This document shows, piece after piece, positions 1 through 9,585 of a stretch of 64,000 bases of DNA. The notes beneath the pieces are model-generated. The model was given only the letters and a program-made list of their open reading frames with translations. It was not told where the DNA came from and did no database searches. Positions within the stretch are counted from its first letter, which is position 1. Each line of letters starts with the position of its first letter. A program made the position numbers and the translations under genes. Source of the DNA: Bosea sp. NBC_00550 (GTDB lineage Bacteria > Pseudomonadota > Alphaproteobacteria > Rhizobiales > Beijerinckiaceae); the NCBI RefSeq assembly GCF_026020075.1, contig NZ_CP102773.1:248001-312000 (forward strand), written 5' to 3'.

Positions 1-2
1 CG

Positions 3-605
3 ATGATCTTCGCCGTCGTAGTCAGCCTGACGCTCGGCTCGCTCTCGGCGACGTTCTGGGGCAGTTCGCTCGACAAGACCGTAACGGTCGGGTCGCTGGT
101 TGGCATCTGCCTGCCGGTATTCGTCACCGGCATCGCCGGAATCTATCTCTTCGGCGTGCACCTCGAATGGCTGCCGATCGCTGGAATGGCGAGTTGGGCC
201 AACTATGTCCTGCCAGTCGTTACGCTGGGCGCCTATCAGGCAGCGATCTTCACGCGCATGGTCCGCTCCTGCATGATCGAAGCGCTCGGCAAGGAGTTCG
301 TGATCACCGCCCGCGCCAAGGGCGTCGCCGAGTGGCGCATCGTGTTGACTCATGCGCTGCCCAACGCCTTCTTGCCGATCATCACGCTGTTCGGCCTGGG
401 CTTCGGACACACGCTCGGCGGCTCAGTGGTGATCGAATCGATCTTCAACTGGCCCGGCCTCGGCCGGCTGATGGTCGAATCCGTGCTGACGCGCGATCTG
501 CCGATCATCCAGGCCTCGATCTTCTTTTTCGCGATCATCTTCATCACGCTGAACATGGTCGTGGACATCCTCTACACTTGGTTCGACCCGAGGATCTCGT
601 ATTGA
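3..605 (+). CDS. ABC transporter permease, DppB/OppB type (5' end outside window)
   Basis: This is an inner-membrane permease of a dipeptide/oligopeptide/nickel-type ABC importer. The visible 200 residues are the C-terminal part of a protein usually about 310-330 residues long. The reading frame is open at the window edge, so the true start lies upstream. The EAA loop that contacts the ATPase is clear (ITARAKGVAEWRIVLTHALPN region, about residues 99-120 of the visible part). Hydrophobic segments and the closing Y-T-W-F-D-P-R-I-S-Y tail are typical of DppB. The DppC-type partner follows 28 bases later and an M20-family hydrolase overlaps that, so this looks like the end of a peptide or amide uptake operon. 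Substrate is unknown. Confidence 0.93.
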   Translation: MIFAVVVSLTLGSLSATFWGSSLDKTVTVGSLVGICLPVFVTGIAGIYLFGVHLEWLPIAGMASWANYVLPVVTLGAYQAAIFTRMVRSCMIEALGKEFVITARAKGVAEWRIVLTHALPNAFLPIITLFGLGFGHTLGGSVVIESIFNWPGLGRLMVESVLTRDLPIIQASIFFFAIIFITLNMVVDILYTWFDPRISY

Positions 606-633
606 CCCGCTCGCAGCCCCCAAAAGCGAGGCC

Positions 634-1545
634 GTGATGGATTTCCTCAGGAGCTTCGCGCGCGATCGCGTCGGCCTGTTCTTCGCCGTCGTGCTGCTGG
701 CGCTCTTCGTGGTCGCGCTGACGGCCCCTTGGATCACCCCGCGCGACCCCTTCGCGATCAGCCTGCGCCAGGGCATGAAGCCGCCCTCCTGGGCGAACTT
801 GCTCGGCACCGACCAGTTCGGCCGCGACGTGCTTTCGCGGGTGATCCTGGCGACCCAGGTGACGACCAAGATCGCTCTCGCCTCGATCTTGTTCGCCGTC
901 GTGCTGGGCGTGCCGCTGGGCATGTTCGTCGGTTATCGCGGCGGCATCTGGGATGCGGTGACGATGCGCATCACGGACATCATGCTAATCTTCCCGATTA
1001 TCCTGCTGGCGATCGTCATCGTCGTCGTCGCCGGCCCCTCTGAGCAGGGCGTCGTCATCGCGCTCGGCCTGTCGCAGATGCCGCAATTCATCCGCGTCGC
1101 GCGCGGCGTGACGCTGTCGGCCAAGGAGGAGCTCTATGTCGAGGCGGCGATCGCGGCGGGTGCAAGTTGGCCCGGCATCCTGTGGCGCCACATCTGGCCC
1201 AACATCTCCACCCCGATCATCGTCCAGGCGACGCTGACCCTGCCCGTCTTCGTGCTGAACACCGCCGCGCTGAGCTATCTCGGCCTCGGCGTTCAGCCGC
1301 CGACGCCGGAATGGGGCCAGATGCTGAACGAGGCCAAGGAGGTGCTGACCAGCGCGCCGTATCTGATCATCGGCCCTTCGGTCGCACTGTTCCTGTTCGT
1401 GCTCTCGGCAAACCTCGTCGGTGACACGCTGCAGGAGACGCTGAATCCGAAGCTGAAGGGCCGGCGCCTGGCGATGATGGGGCCACGGCGCTTCGGCGCG
1501 AAGACGGCGGGCGAGCCGCGACCCGAACCGAAGGTCGTGCCATGA
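634..1545 (+). CDS. ABC transporter permease, DppC/OppC type
   Basis: This is the second permease of the peptide/opine/nickel-type importer. It is 303 residues, the usual length, with an N-terminal membrane segment (about residues 15-35), the family's LLGTDQFGRDVLSRV motif (about residues 53-67), and an EAA loop around AAIAAGASWPGILWRHIWPN (about residues 170-190). The start is ambiguous between GTG at 634 and the directly following ATG at 637. It pairs with the DppB-type permease just upstream, and its stop overlaps the next gene's ATG (ATGA), which suggests translational coupling. Substrate-binding protein and ATPases must lie outside the window. Confidence 0.93.
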   Translation: MMDFLRSFARDRVGLFFAVVLLALFVVALTAPWITPRDPFAISLRQGMKPPSWANLLGTDQFGRDVLSRVILATQVTTKIALASILFAVVLGVPLGMFVGYRGGIWDAVTMRITDIMLIFPIILLAIVIVVVAGPSEQGVVIALGLSQMPQFIRVARGVTLSAKEELYVEAAIAAGASWPGILWRHIWPNISTPIIVQATLTLPVFVLNTAALSYLGLGVQPPTPEWGQMLNEAKEVLTSAPYLIIGPSVALFLFVLSANLVGDTLQETLNPKLKGRRLAMMGPRRFGAKTAGEPRPEPKVVP

Positions 1546-3005
1546 GCGATCGAGACACCATTCACGCCCATATCGAGGCGCATATCGGCGAGCATATCGC
1601 CAACATCCAGCGCTTGGTCCAACAGCCGAGCGTCAGCCTGGAGAAGACGGGTCTACGCGAATGCGCCGCACTGCTCGTCTCGAACATGATGGCGGCGGGC
1701 TTCACTGAGGCCGAGACCGTCGATGTTGGCGACGATTATCCCGGCGTCTGGGGAATGGTCGACTGCGGCAAGCCGACGACCATGCTGATCTACGGCCATT
1801 ACGACGTCCGCCCCGTCGGCACAGAGGCTTGGACCCATCCGCCGTTTTCCGGCGAGGCGATACCCTTCGACGGCTTTCCGAAGGTGGTGCTCGGCCGTGG
1901 TGCCGCCGCGCAAAAGGGACCGTTGCAGGCATGGATCAACGCGGTCTCCTCGATCCTCTCCGTCGAGGGGGCATTACCGGTCAACCTGATCTTCCTGATC
2001 GAAGGGGCCGAACTGCTCGGCAGCCCGAATTACGGCAAGCTCTTCGAACGCTATCGCGACCGGCTTGCGCAGGTCTCGGCCCTCTACGGCCCCAAGACGG
2101 CGCAGGATGCCAGCGGCGCCGTCAGTATGACGCTGGGCTACAAGGGCCTGATCTATCTGGAGTTCGTCGCCAGCACGCAGAGTACGGGCCTCGGCCCTCA
2201 GGGCGGCGCGGTCCATAGCGCCACCAGCGTCGTCGTCGACAATCCGGTCTGGCGCCTGCTCCATGCCATGGCATCGCTGACCGACGACACCGGCCGGACC
2301 ATAGCCATCCCCGAACTCGCCGCCATGATGGCGCAGGCAAAGCCGATTGCCGACTGGGAACGCCCGCTCCTCGACGCGATGCGCGCAGGCGTTGCCGGCA
2401 AGGATCCCAACGGCTTCATCCCCGGGCTGGCGCCGCAGTTCCCGGTCAAGACCTTCAAGGAGGAGGTGGCGCCAGCAGATCTACTGCAGCGCTACATGTA
2501 TGGCCCATCCTTCAACATCAGCGGATTGCGCAGCGGCTATACCGGGCCTGGCACCAAGTCCTTCCTGCTGCCCGACACGGCGACCGCGACTTGCGATCTG
2601 CGCGTGATCAGCGAGGTTGGCGCGCAGGACATCATCGCGATCATCCGCCGCCATCTCGATTCGGCCGGTTTCCCGGACATCACGATCAGGGTGATGGCGG
2701 CCTATGATTGGTATCAGACCTCATTAGAATCCAGCCTGATCCGCGCCACGCTGGCGACGCTCGACGCCTATGACTGCCCCCGCACGATCTGGCCGGTGCA
2801 GGGTTTCGGCGGCCCTTGGGCGCATTTCGCCAAGCTCCTCGGCATCCCCTCGCTGCAGGGCGGCTCGCCGGGCCATGGCGCGCGCTTGGCGACCAGCGAT
2901 GAGTTCTTGGTGGTCGAGGGCGACGGAAAGGTCGCGAGCCTCGCGACGATCGAACGCTACTATGTCGATCTGATCTATGCTTTTGCAGCCGTGACGAAAC
3001 AATGA
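1542..3005 (+). CDS. M20/M25/M40-family metallohydrolase homologue with atypical metal site
   Basis: This 487-residue protein has the overall plan of M20 dipeptidases/deacylases: YGHYDVRPV at about 84-92 and a lid domain in the middle. Some expected metal ligands are not in the usual places. The segment usually written GRGxxDDKG reads GRGAAAQKG (118-126), and the EGxEExGS segment reads EGAELLGS (154-161). The usual C-terminal HSPNE-like segment reads RLATSDE. The first His and Asp (H86, D88) are kept. It overlaps the upstream permease gene by four bases, so it probably acts on the imported amide or peptide. It could use an altered metal centre, or be a non-catalytic or repurposed family member. 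The fold assignment is firm, the activity is not. Confidence 0.85.
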   Translation: MSDRDTIHAHIEAHIGEHIANIQRLVQQPSVSLEKTGLRECAALLVSNMMAAGFTEAETVDVGDDYPGVWGMVDCGKPTTMLIYGHYDVRPVGTEAWTHPPFSGEAIPFDGFPKVVLGRGAAAQKGPLQAWINAVSSILSVEGALPVNLIFLIEGAELLGSPNYGKLFERYRDRLAQVSALYGPKTAQDASGAVSMTLGYKGLIYLEFVASTQSTGLGPQGGAVHSATSVVVDNPVWRLLHAMASLTDDTGRTIAIPELAAMMAQAKPIADWERPLLDAMRAGVAGKDPNGFIPGLAPQFPVKTFKEEVAPADLLQRYMYGPSFNISGLRSGYTGPGTKSFLLPDTATATCDLRVISEVGAQDIIAIIRRHLDSAGFPDITIRVMAAYDWYQTSLESSLIRATLATLDAYDCPRTIWPVQGFGGPWAHFAKLLGIPSLQGGSPGHGARLATSDEFLVVEGDGKVASLATIERYYVDLIYAFAAVTKQ

Positions 3006-3226
3006 TCGAGCGCTCCATCCCAATGAACTTTGTGCCGACGACGTCCGGTTCCGGGCCGTCGTTCAATGTGTGAAGATGGCTCGACGGGACGGCTCACGTC
3101 TCCGAGCGCGGGCCGCTCCTAGGCGTCTGGGGCCGGATGCCGAGCAATCTTGTATAAGCGACTCGTAGTCCAGCGGTTGGGTGATAGCGTAGCAGGTGTG
3201 AGGTTGCGTAACGATGAGGTGGTGTC

Positions 3227-3493
3227 ATGCCGAACGTCGACGCCGCGATGATCTCGTCTTATGGACAGCGGAAGGCTGCTGTGCTGCGAGCTGCACAGCT
3301 AATCTCATCATCGAGGGGCTCTGACGATGAGCGGGAATTCGAGATGCTAACCGAGGCTATCGCGGACTTCGACATCCGTCAGGAAGCTCTCGGCTTCGTT
3401 GAGATCCCGCCGGCCTTCATGCAGTTCCTTTCCAGTGCGCATCAGGGCCGGTTTCAAGCGGCCGGCGCTGAGAAGAAAAGGGCTGTCCCGTAG
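3227..3493 (+). CDS. small hypothetical protein (88 aa)
   Basis: I do not recognise this protein. The ATG is preceded by a purine-rich GATGAGGTGG stretch that can act as ribosome binding site. The product is 88 residues, predominantly helical in composition, with an acidic centre (SSRGSDDEREFEMLTEAIADFD) and no signal peptide or membrane segment. It stands alone between the peptide-uptake operon and sbcD, with a second doubtful ORF 16 bases downstream. It could be a short regulatory or stress protein. No function is assigned. Confidence 0.5.
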   Translation: MPNVDAAMISSYGQRKAAVLRAAQLISSSRGSDDEREFEMLTEAIADFDIRQEALGFVEIPPAFMQFLSSAHQGRFQAAGAEKKRAVP

Positions 3494-3509
3494 CGCCGGA
3501 AAGTAGTTT

Positions 3510-3938
3510 GTGCCTTCGGGAACTGCCTCCGTATTGGACGCACCAGATTTTGAGGACCGGTACTCGACGTCAAGACGTATCACAGAACTCGCCTGGCAGC
3601 GCGAGACACTGCTCGAAATCCTGATCCGGATCTTCTGCGACAAGCTGCCGAAGCGGTCCGCCGCGGCATGCCCCGTCGACGAGTTGTCAGAAGAAATCGC
3701 GCTGAACCGCATCATGAAAGCGGCCGTCGCGCACCTGTCTAGGAGGTCGCGCAAAGCGGCCAATTTGCAGCGCCTTCGTGACTGGCCTTCGTCTATGCAG
3801 ATATCACGGAGGCACCAGCGGTCGATGACCGCGCGAACAGGCCGGACACAAGGCTGCACTCGACCAGCACGCCAGACCGTCACAGCCCCCCTTGCAACGC
3901 GGGAGCCATCTACACAAGACATTCTCGGCGTCAGGTAA
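3510..3938 (+). CDS. hypothetical protein (142 aa, weak)
   Basis: This open frame starts with GTG just after the preceding small ORF. Residues 1-100 look protein-like, with an acidic/hydrophobic helix region (WQRETLLEILIRIFCDKLPK). The last 45 residues are Arg/Thr/Pro-rich and look like read-through of non-coding sequence. An antisense frame is also open here but has a poorer composition. I recognise no family. It may be a short gene with an elongated or frameshifted tail, or not a gene. Confidence 0.3.
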   Translation: MPSGTASVLDAPDFEDRYSTSRRITELAWQRETLLEILIRIFCDKLPKRSAAACPVDELSEEIALNRIMKAAVAHLSRRSRKAANLQRLRDWPSSMQISRRHQRSMTARTGRTQGCTRPARQTVTAPLATREPSTQDILGVR

Positions 3939-4215
3939 GGGCCACTTTTCGCTTTTCGTCCCTAAAGAACGCTTCCTAGCAGGCGTTCGGGACGGACCAG
4001 CTTCAGCCGATGTCCCAATCGACCAACACCATCGGGTCCTCACAACGAGCGCAGGCCGCGCGAACGAGCGACCAGAGGGGCCAGTGAGAAGGCGTTCGAT
4101 TGCTGCCCTGCGCTGACCCAACGAGTAGCGACCTTCCTGCCAATTGGACGAAGGAGTCAGCTAGGGATTCCAGATCGCCGGGCGACATAGTCGCACTGGT
4201 GTGCTGTGAGGGAAC

Positions 4216-5448
4216 ATGATTCGAATTTTGCATACGGCTGATTGGCACATCGGTCAGACGTTGCGTGGGTACTCGCGGGAGCACGAGTTACGCAGCGTCC
4301 TGCGCGGGCTGGAAGAGATTGCGGTGGAGCGCGACGTCGACGCCCTGGTGATCGCCGGCGATGTATTCGACAGCCAGAACCCGTCCGGCGAGGCGCAGCA
4401 GCTATTCTATGAGACCATCGCACGATTGAGCCGCTCGCGCCCGCGCATGACTGTGGTGATCGCCGCGGGCAACCACGATGCCGCTGGCCGGCTGGAAGCG
4501 CCCCGGCCGCTGCTGGAGGCCTTCAACGTTCGAGTCGTCGGCAACGTGCGTCGCCGCGAGGGACGCCTCGACGCTTACCGCCATCTCGTCCCGATCGCTG
4601 ACGCGAGCGGATCGATAGCCGCTCATGTGCTTGCGGTGTCCTACCCGACCGCCGCCTGCTTGCCGAATTTGACCAGGCTAGATGGCGAAGGGATATCGCC
4701 GATCATTACCGGCGTGCGGAATCTCTATTCCGAGCTGGTCGACGCGCTGAACACATCGTTGCATGGTCTGCCTTGGGTTTTGACCGGCCATCTGCACGTC
4801 GCTGGCGGAATCGAGTCGGAAGGCGCGGAGCGGCGCATATTGGTCGGCGGCCAGCATGCTGTCCCGCATGACGTATTCCCGGCCGAGGCGAGCTATGTGG
4901 CGCTCGGCCACCTACACCGGGCGCAGGCGGTAGGACGCGAGACGTTGCGCTATTGTGGGTCGCTCATCCCCCTGTCCGCAACTGAATTACCTTATAGGCA
5001 CGGCGTTACACTGGTCACATTGGATGGCTCCCTCGCCACATCGGAGCATATCCCGATTAACCGGCCCGTGCCGTTCATCCGCCTTCCCGACGCTGGCGAT
5101 ATTCGCCTGAGCGAACTAGGCGACCATCTGACGGCGCTAGCACTTCCAACCGATCTACCGCTCGAACAGCGGCCGTTCGTGCAAGTGAGGCTGGAGCGCG
5201 AGGGGCTGTCGCCTGGATTCCGGGAGGAGGTCGACCGTATCGCCGAGGGTTTCCCGGTTCGCATCGTCGAGGCACGTGTCGCAGCGCGCCCCGATGCGGT
5301 CAAGGTGCCGACTGATTCAGCATCGACGATCCGACTCTCCGATCGAGATCCGGAGGACCTGTTCAAGCTGGCCTTCGAACGCACCTTCGGGAGCGCGCCC
5401 GATGCCAGCCATCTTGATGTCTTCCACCGCGCTCAGGCGGAGGCATAA
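4216..5448 (+). CDS. sbcD: exonuclease subunit SbcD
   Basis: This is the nuclease subunit of the SbcCD (Mre11-Rad50-type) complex, which cuts DNA hairpins and protein-blocked ends. The 410 residues show the calcineurin-like phosphoesterase motifs in order: DWHIG (8-12), GDVFD (about 48-52), GNHD (about 85-88), and two late histidine motifs, TGHLH (about 190) and LGHLH (about 233). A C-terminal capping domain follows. The start at 4216 has a GAGGG ribosome binding site seven bases upstream. sbcC starts two bases after its stop, so the pair is one operon. Length and order match the usual family arrangement. Confidence 0.97.
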   Translation: MIRILHTADWHIGQTLRGYSREHELRSVLRGLEEIAVERDVDALVIAGDVFDSQNPSGEAQQLFYETIARLSRSRPRMTVVIAAGNHDAAGRLEAPRPLLEAFNVRVVGNVRRREGRLDAYRHLVPIADASGSIAAHVLAVSYPTAACLPNLTRLDGEGISPIITGVRNLYSELVDALNTSLHGLPWVLTGHLHVAGGIESEGAERRILVGGQHAVPHDVFPAEASYVALGHLHRAQAVGRETLRYCGSLIPLSATELPYRHGVTLVTLDGSLATSEHIPINRPVPFIRLPDAGDIRLSELGDHLTALALPTDLPLEQRPFVQVRLEREGLSPGFREEVDRIAEGFPVRIVEARVAARPDAVKVPTDSASTIRLSDRDPEDLFKLAFERTFGSAPDASHLDVFHRAQAEA

Positions 5449-5450
5449 GG

Positions 5451-8400
5451 ATGCGCATCCTGGCAATCCGCGGGGAGAACCTGGCGAGTTTCGCTTCTCG
5501 CTTCGAGATCGATCTGGCAGCAGAGCCGCTTGCGGGATCTGGACTATTTGCGATCACCGGTGAGACGGGAGCGGGGAAGTCGACCATTCTCGATGCTCTG
5601 TGCCTGGCGCTCTACGGACAATTCCCGCGCACGACGGTCGGCCGGCGCGAGTACGCACCTGACCCCAGCGGCGAGGCGATTTCGGCGAGCGACGGGCGAG
5701 CGATCCTGCGCCGGGGAGCAGGTGGCGGCTATGCCGAGGTCGATTTCATCGGGCAGGACGGCGAAGGTTACCGCGCTCGTTGGGAAGCGAATCGAGCGCG
5801 GGGGCGGGCAAACGGCCGCCTTCAGAATGAACAGCGTGCCCTGTATCGCCTGGACGATGGGAGTGCTGTTGCCGCCGGCAAGACGCTAGTCAAGGAAGCG
5901 GTCGAGGCTCGAACCGACCTTACATTCGAGCAGTTCAGGCGCACCGTCCTTCTGGCCCAAGGCGAATTCGATGCCTTCCTGCTCGCAGCCGAAGGCGACC
6001 GCGCCGAGCTCTTGGAAAAGATCACGGGCACCGAGATCTATGCGGCAATTTCAATTCAAGTCCGTGCGGGCACGGATGAGAGACGCGCCATGGTCGAGCG
6101 GTTAGAATTTCGCAGAAACGAAATTGGTCTGCTCGATGCGCAGGCGAGGCAGGCGCTGCTAAACGATGGGATCGAGATAGCTTCGACTAGCGGCGAAAGA
6201 GGCATTGCGCGCGATCAGAATCTCGAACGGCTGGAGCACGTCAAGCGCGTCGTGACCGCTCGCGAAAATCTCGCTCGAGCCGAAGCAGATGCATCGTCGG
6301 CTCGACTCGTTCGTGAAGCGGCCGCCGACGATTTTCGCTCGCTCGCGGAGTTCGACCTGGTTGAGCCACTTCGGCCGCTCGCCGTCGAACTTAGAAATGC
6401 GCAAGGCGCGCGAGCTGAGGCCGAGAGCCGCCTCGAGGCCTTATTGGTAGCGCGCGAGGAATCCAGGCTTTCGGACGCTGGCATGGCAACGGAGCTGGCG
6501 GCGGCGGCATCCGAGAATGGCGTTGCCGAGAAAGTGCTGAAGGACTTTCTCCCGGCTTGGAGCGAAGCAGAGAGGCTGGACACGCAGTTGGCTGCCGCGC
6601 GGACGGAGCTCGCGGACGCGATCGAGAAATCGCACGTGGCCGAGGAGAGTTTACGCGGCAAGAGCGAAGCGCTTGCAGCGTTGGATCGAACGATCGCGGA
6701 GAAATCCGAGCTAAGCGATACGACCGTTGCTCAACTCGACAGCCGATCCGGCCGCGACCTGGTCCTAAATCGCCTCGCGGATGCGCTGGATCTGCTGACA
6801 AAACGCAAGGCCCTGGCCGAGGAGCGATCAGGATACATATCGACAGCCGAACGCGCGAGAGCGGCCGCCGAGACTATGCAGCGCGAGATCGTAGCGCTGT
6901 CCGAGCAAGCCGCTGAGGCGCGGGCTCAAAGACTGGAGATCGCTGGTCAGACCACAATGCGCAGGGATCGCCTCACGGCCATTAACGACGTCGCATTGCG
7001 CGATCGGGATCTTCTACTGCAGCGCGCGGATGAAACGTTGCGCAATCTCATCGACGTATGCGGACAGCACGATCGGGCTGCCGTTGCGCTGAAGCGCCAT
7101 GAAGCGGACGGTGAACTGGCCGTCAAGGCGCTTAAAGAGGCCGGGGCGCTCATCAGTCAGGCCGAACTGGACCGGGGGCGTCGCCAAGCGGCGCGTACTG
7201 AGATCATTCCAATCGCTGAGCTTGCCGATGAAGCGGTTTCCTCCGAAGCCCTGCATCTGCGCAGCCTGCTTGCTCCAACCTTGCCTTGCCCAGTGTGCGG
7301 GAGCACCGATCATCCGCATCTTGCGCATCCCAGCGCACTCAACGAGATCGCCGAGAGGCTTCGCGAAAGACGGGGAGAGCTTGACCGGGCTTTGATCCAA
7401 GTCGGCGAGCGACTGGATGGGGCTACCCGGGCTCGGGCAGCCGCGGAGGTCCGGCAGGCAGAGGCACGCCGCTGGGCCGAATCCGCCCGCGAGCAAGTGC
7501 AGATTGCGAGCGCGGCGTACACCGCGCGGTGGCCGTCGTCGAATGATGCTTACCTGAAGGCGGGCATGGAGAGAGACGTTCCCAGCACGCTCAGCGATAA
7601 TACGACAGGCGAATTGAATGCCCTGACGGCGGCCATCGGCGCAGCCCGGCAGATGATCGCTGGGCCTCTCGCGGAAGCACAGGAACTCCGAACGGCAATC
7701 GACGCCGCCCAGCGCGAGCTGGATGCGCTTGACGTGAAGATAGGAGCGATCGGGCAATCGGTTGAAGACAAGCGGCCAGACGCTCAGGCCGAGCAATTGA
7801 AGGCCACCGACTACGCGGCGCGAGCGGCCGGATTGGCCGAGCGACTGGTTTCCATTGAACGCGAGCTCGCGCCCTTTCTTGCTGTCGCGGGTTTGGCGCT
7901 CGACATGGTCGACGCCGATCCGGCCGAGGTTGCGGCAGTTCTCAAGGCAATTGCTGAAGAAAGTACCCGGCTGCGCAAGCAGGCCGATGAACTTGAAGCG
8001 GTCCTCCAGAATCTCGGCCGAGAGCGGGTAGCCACGAATACCTCGCTCGACCATGCACGGGCGCACCTGACCGCCATGAGCAGTGGTCTCACTCAACGCC
8101 GGCGGACGGAGCAGGGAAAAGCACAGGCCCGAGCTGCGCTCCTTAGTGGGGAGGCCACGGCAACGCATCGTGCGAGAATCTCGGGAGCTTGCGAGGTCAG
8201 CCGTGAGACGCTTGCTCGTGCACTTGCCAGGAAGGCAGCGTCCGAAGGAGCGCTGCAAGCCGCGGCTGCCCGATGCGACGAGGCGACGTCCATATTGGAG
8301 ATGTCTGCAAGCAGAAGTGATCGTGCCGAACGCACATTCGGCGCGGCGTGCCACGAAATAGCGCGCTCGACCGCCCAAGTTGTGGCGCTCATCATGACCG

Positions 8401-9215
8401 ATCCCGCTGTCAGCCAGGAATTGAAAGGCAAAGTCCAGGGCGTCGACCGTGCTGTGAACGACGCCAATACAGCGGTGCTGACGCGTCGGAGCGACCTGGA
8501 CCGGACGCTGGAAGGCTTCGACGAGACCGTGGACCCCCAGGCGCTCGCCGCGAGCGTCGCATCATTGGCCCAAGAGATAGAAGGTCTGCAGCAGAGATCT
8601 GGAGCGCTCAGGGCGACGCTTGCGAGAGACGACGTAGCGCGCAAGGAGGCGGCAAATCTGGCCGGCCAGATCGATGCGGCAAACACCGAACTCACGGTAT
8701 GGCAGGCCGTGGACGACGCAATAGGCTCGGCAAACGGAGATCGTTTCCGGCGTTTCGCGCAAGGCATCACGCTCGATCATATGGTGCAGCTCGCCAACGA
8801 GCATCTGGACGCCCTCACCCCGCGATACAGGCTCGCCCGCGACGCTTCATCCGACCTGACGCTCCATGTCATCGATCGCGATATGGGCGACGAAGTCCGT
8901 GGGACACGTAGCCTTTCGGGTGGCGAGCGCTTCCTGGTTTCGCTCGCTCTGGCACTTGCTCTTTCGGGCCTGGAGGGACGTTCGTCCTTCGTCGACACGC
9001 TTTTCATCGACGAAGGTTTCGGGTCTCTCGACGCCGAGACCCTAGATTTGGCCCTCGACGCGCTGGAGACCCTGCAGGGGCGGGGGCGCAAAGTCGGCGT
9101 CATCACCCATGTTGCCGCGATGATTGAGCGGATCGCCGTACAAGTCCGTGTTGAAAAGCTAGGTGCAGGCCGATCCGAGATCAAGATCGTCGGTAGCATC
9201 GGCGCTATTGCGTGA
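5451..9215 (+). CDS. sbcC: exonuclease subunit SbcC (Rad50-like ATPase)
   Basis: This is the 1254-residue SMC-like ATPase partner of SbcD. The N-terminal lobe carries Walker A (GETGAGKST, about 37-45) and the Q-loop region (LLAQGEFDAFL, about 165). Long Ala/Glu/Arg-rich coiled coils flank a zinc-hook CPVC at about residues 611-614, which dimerises the complex. The C-terminal lobe has the ABC signature LSGGERF (about 1155) and Walker B with LFIDEGFGSLD (about 1183). It directly follows sbcD and acts in DNA end processing. The 3' end overlaps the first readable codons of a degraded Ku fragment in another frame. Confidence 0.97.
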   Translation: MRILAIRGENLASFASRFEIDLAAEPLAGSGLFAITGETGAGKSTILDALCLALYGQFPRTTVGRREYAPDPSGEAISASDGRAILRRGAGGGYAEVDFIGQDGEGYRARWEANRARGRANGRLQNEQRALYRLDDGSAVAAGKTLVKEAVEARTDLTFEQFRRTVLLAQGEFDAFLLAAEGDRAELLEKITGTEIYAAISIQVRAGTDERRAMVERLEFRRNEIGLLDAQARQALLNDGIEIASTSGERGIARDQNLERLEHVKRVVTARENLARAEADASSARLVREAAADDFRSLAEFDLVEPLRPLAVELRNAQGARAEAESRLEALLVAREESRLSDAGMATELAAAASENGVAEKVLKDFLPAWSEAERLDTQLAAARTELADAIEKSHVAEESLRGKSEALAALDRTIAEKSELSDTTVAQLDSRSGRDLVLNRLADALDLLTKRKALAEERSGYISTAERARAAAETMQREIVALSEQAAEARAQRLEIAGQTTMRRDRLTAINDVALRDRDLLLQRADETLRNLIDVCGQHDRAAVALKRHEADGELAVKALKEAGALISQAELDRGRRQAARTEIIPIAELADEAVSSEALHLRSLLAPTLPCPVCGSTDHPHLAHPSALNEIAERLRERRGELDRALIQVGERLDGATRARAAAEVRQAEARRWAESAREQVQIASAAYTARWPSSNDAYLKAGMERDVPSTLSDNTTGELNALTAAIGAARQMIAGPLAEAQELRTAIDAAQRELDALDVKIGAIGQSVEDKRPDAQAEQLKATDYAARAAGLAERLVSIERELAPFLAVAGLALDMVDADPAEVAAVLKAIAEESTRLRKQADELEAVLQNLGRERVATNTSLDHARAHLTAMSSGLTQRRRTEQGKAQARAALLSGEATATHRARISGACEVSRETLARALARKAASEGALQAAAARCDEATSILEMSASRSDRAERTFGAACHEIARSTAQVVALIMTDPAVSQELKGKVQGVDRAVNDANTAVLTRRSDLDRTLEGFDETVDPQALAASVASLAQEIEGLQQRSGALRATLARDDVARKEAANLAGQIDAANTELTVWQAVDDAIGSANGDRFRRFAQGITLDHMVQLANEHLDALTPRYRLARDASSDLTLHVIDRDMGDEVRGTRSLSGGERFLVSLALALALSGLEGRSSFVDTLFIDEGFGSLDAETLDLALDALETLQGRGRKVGVITHVAAMIERIAVQVRVEKLGAGRSEIKIVGSIGAIA

Positions 9216-9585
9216 GGCGCTCGTCGTTCTCAATCGACGAGAGCGAGCAGTGATGCTGCAGCCCAGAGGCAAAGGCGTCATCGCCTGGACCCTGCGCTTC
9301 GGCGACGAGGTCCGGAAGCCCGCCATTTACTTCCGCGACATCGGCTAAGCGCCAGACGACCCGTCGCTGAGTAAGTTGGCGGACAACCTGGTCGCCCAAA
9401 AGTCTGCGCCGTGGTCAGCGGACTTCATGAAAGACCCGATCCAGGATCACCTCCTGAAGCTGATCGATTCAAAGAAGAGCCGCAGCGTGAAGCGGGGTGA
9501 AGCGCCCGGCCGACCGCAGAAGGTGGTCAGCATATTCGACGCTCTCAAGAAGAGCCTTCAGGAAGAAGAGCGCAAGCAGCGCTGA
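9211..9585 (+). pseudogene. C-terminal remnant of a Ku end-joining protein gene
   Basis: Reading one frame from about 9211 gives a stretch like the central beta-barrel/C-terminal part of bacterial Ku: VVLNRRERAVMLQPRGKG, then LRFGDEVRKPAIYFRDIG. An in-frame TAA follows at 9346-9348, and the same frame continues with LADNLVAQKSAPWSADFM, LLKLIDSKKS and a closing VVSIFDALKKSLQEEE. Bacterial Ku proteins have the same order: REHxxALxPRGKGL, LRYxDEVR, then a DALRRS-type tail. The N-terminal half is missing and there is a nonsense codon, so it is a dead fragment. A TTG at 9376 could still start a 69-residue peptide. Ku identity is by motif recognition, not by search. Confidence 0.75.

Noticed and set aside
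7014..8378. 454-residue minus-strand frame inside sbcC
   Set aside because: sbcC is continuous with all family motifs; the antisense frame has no domain.
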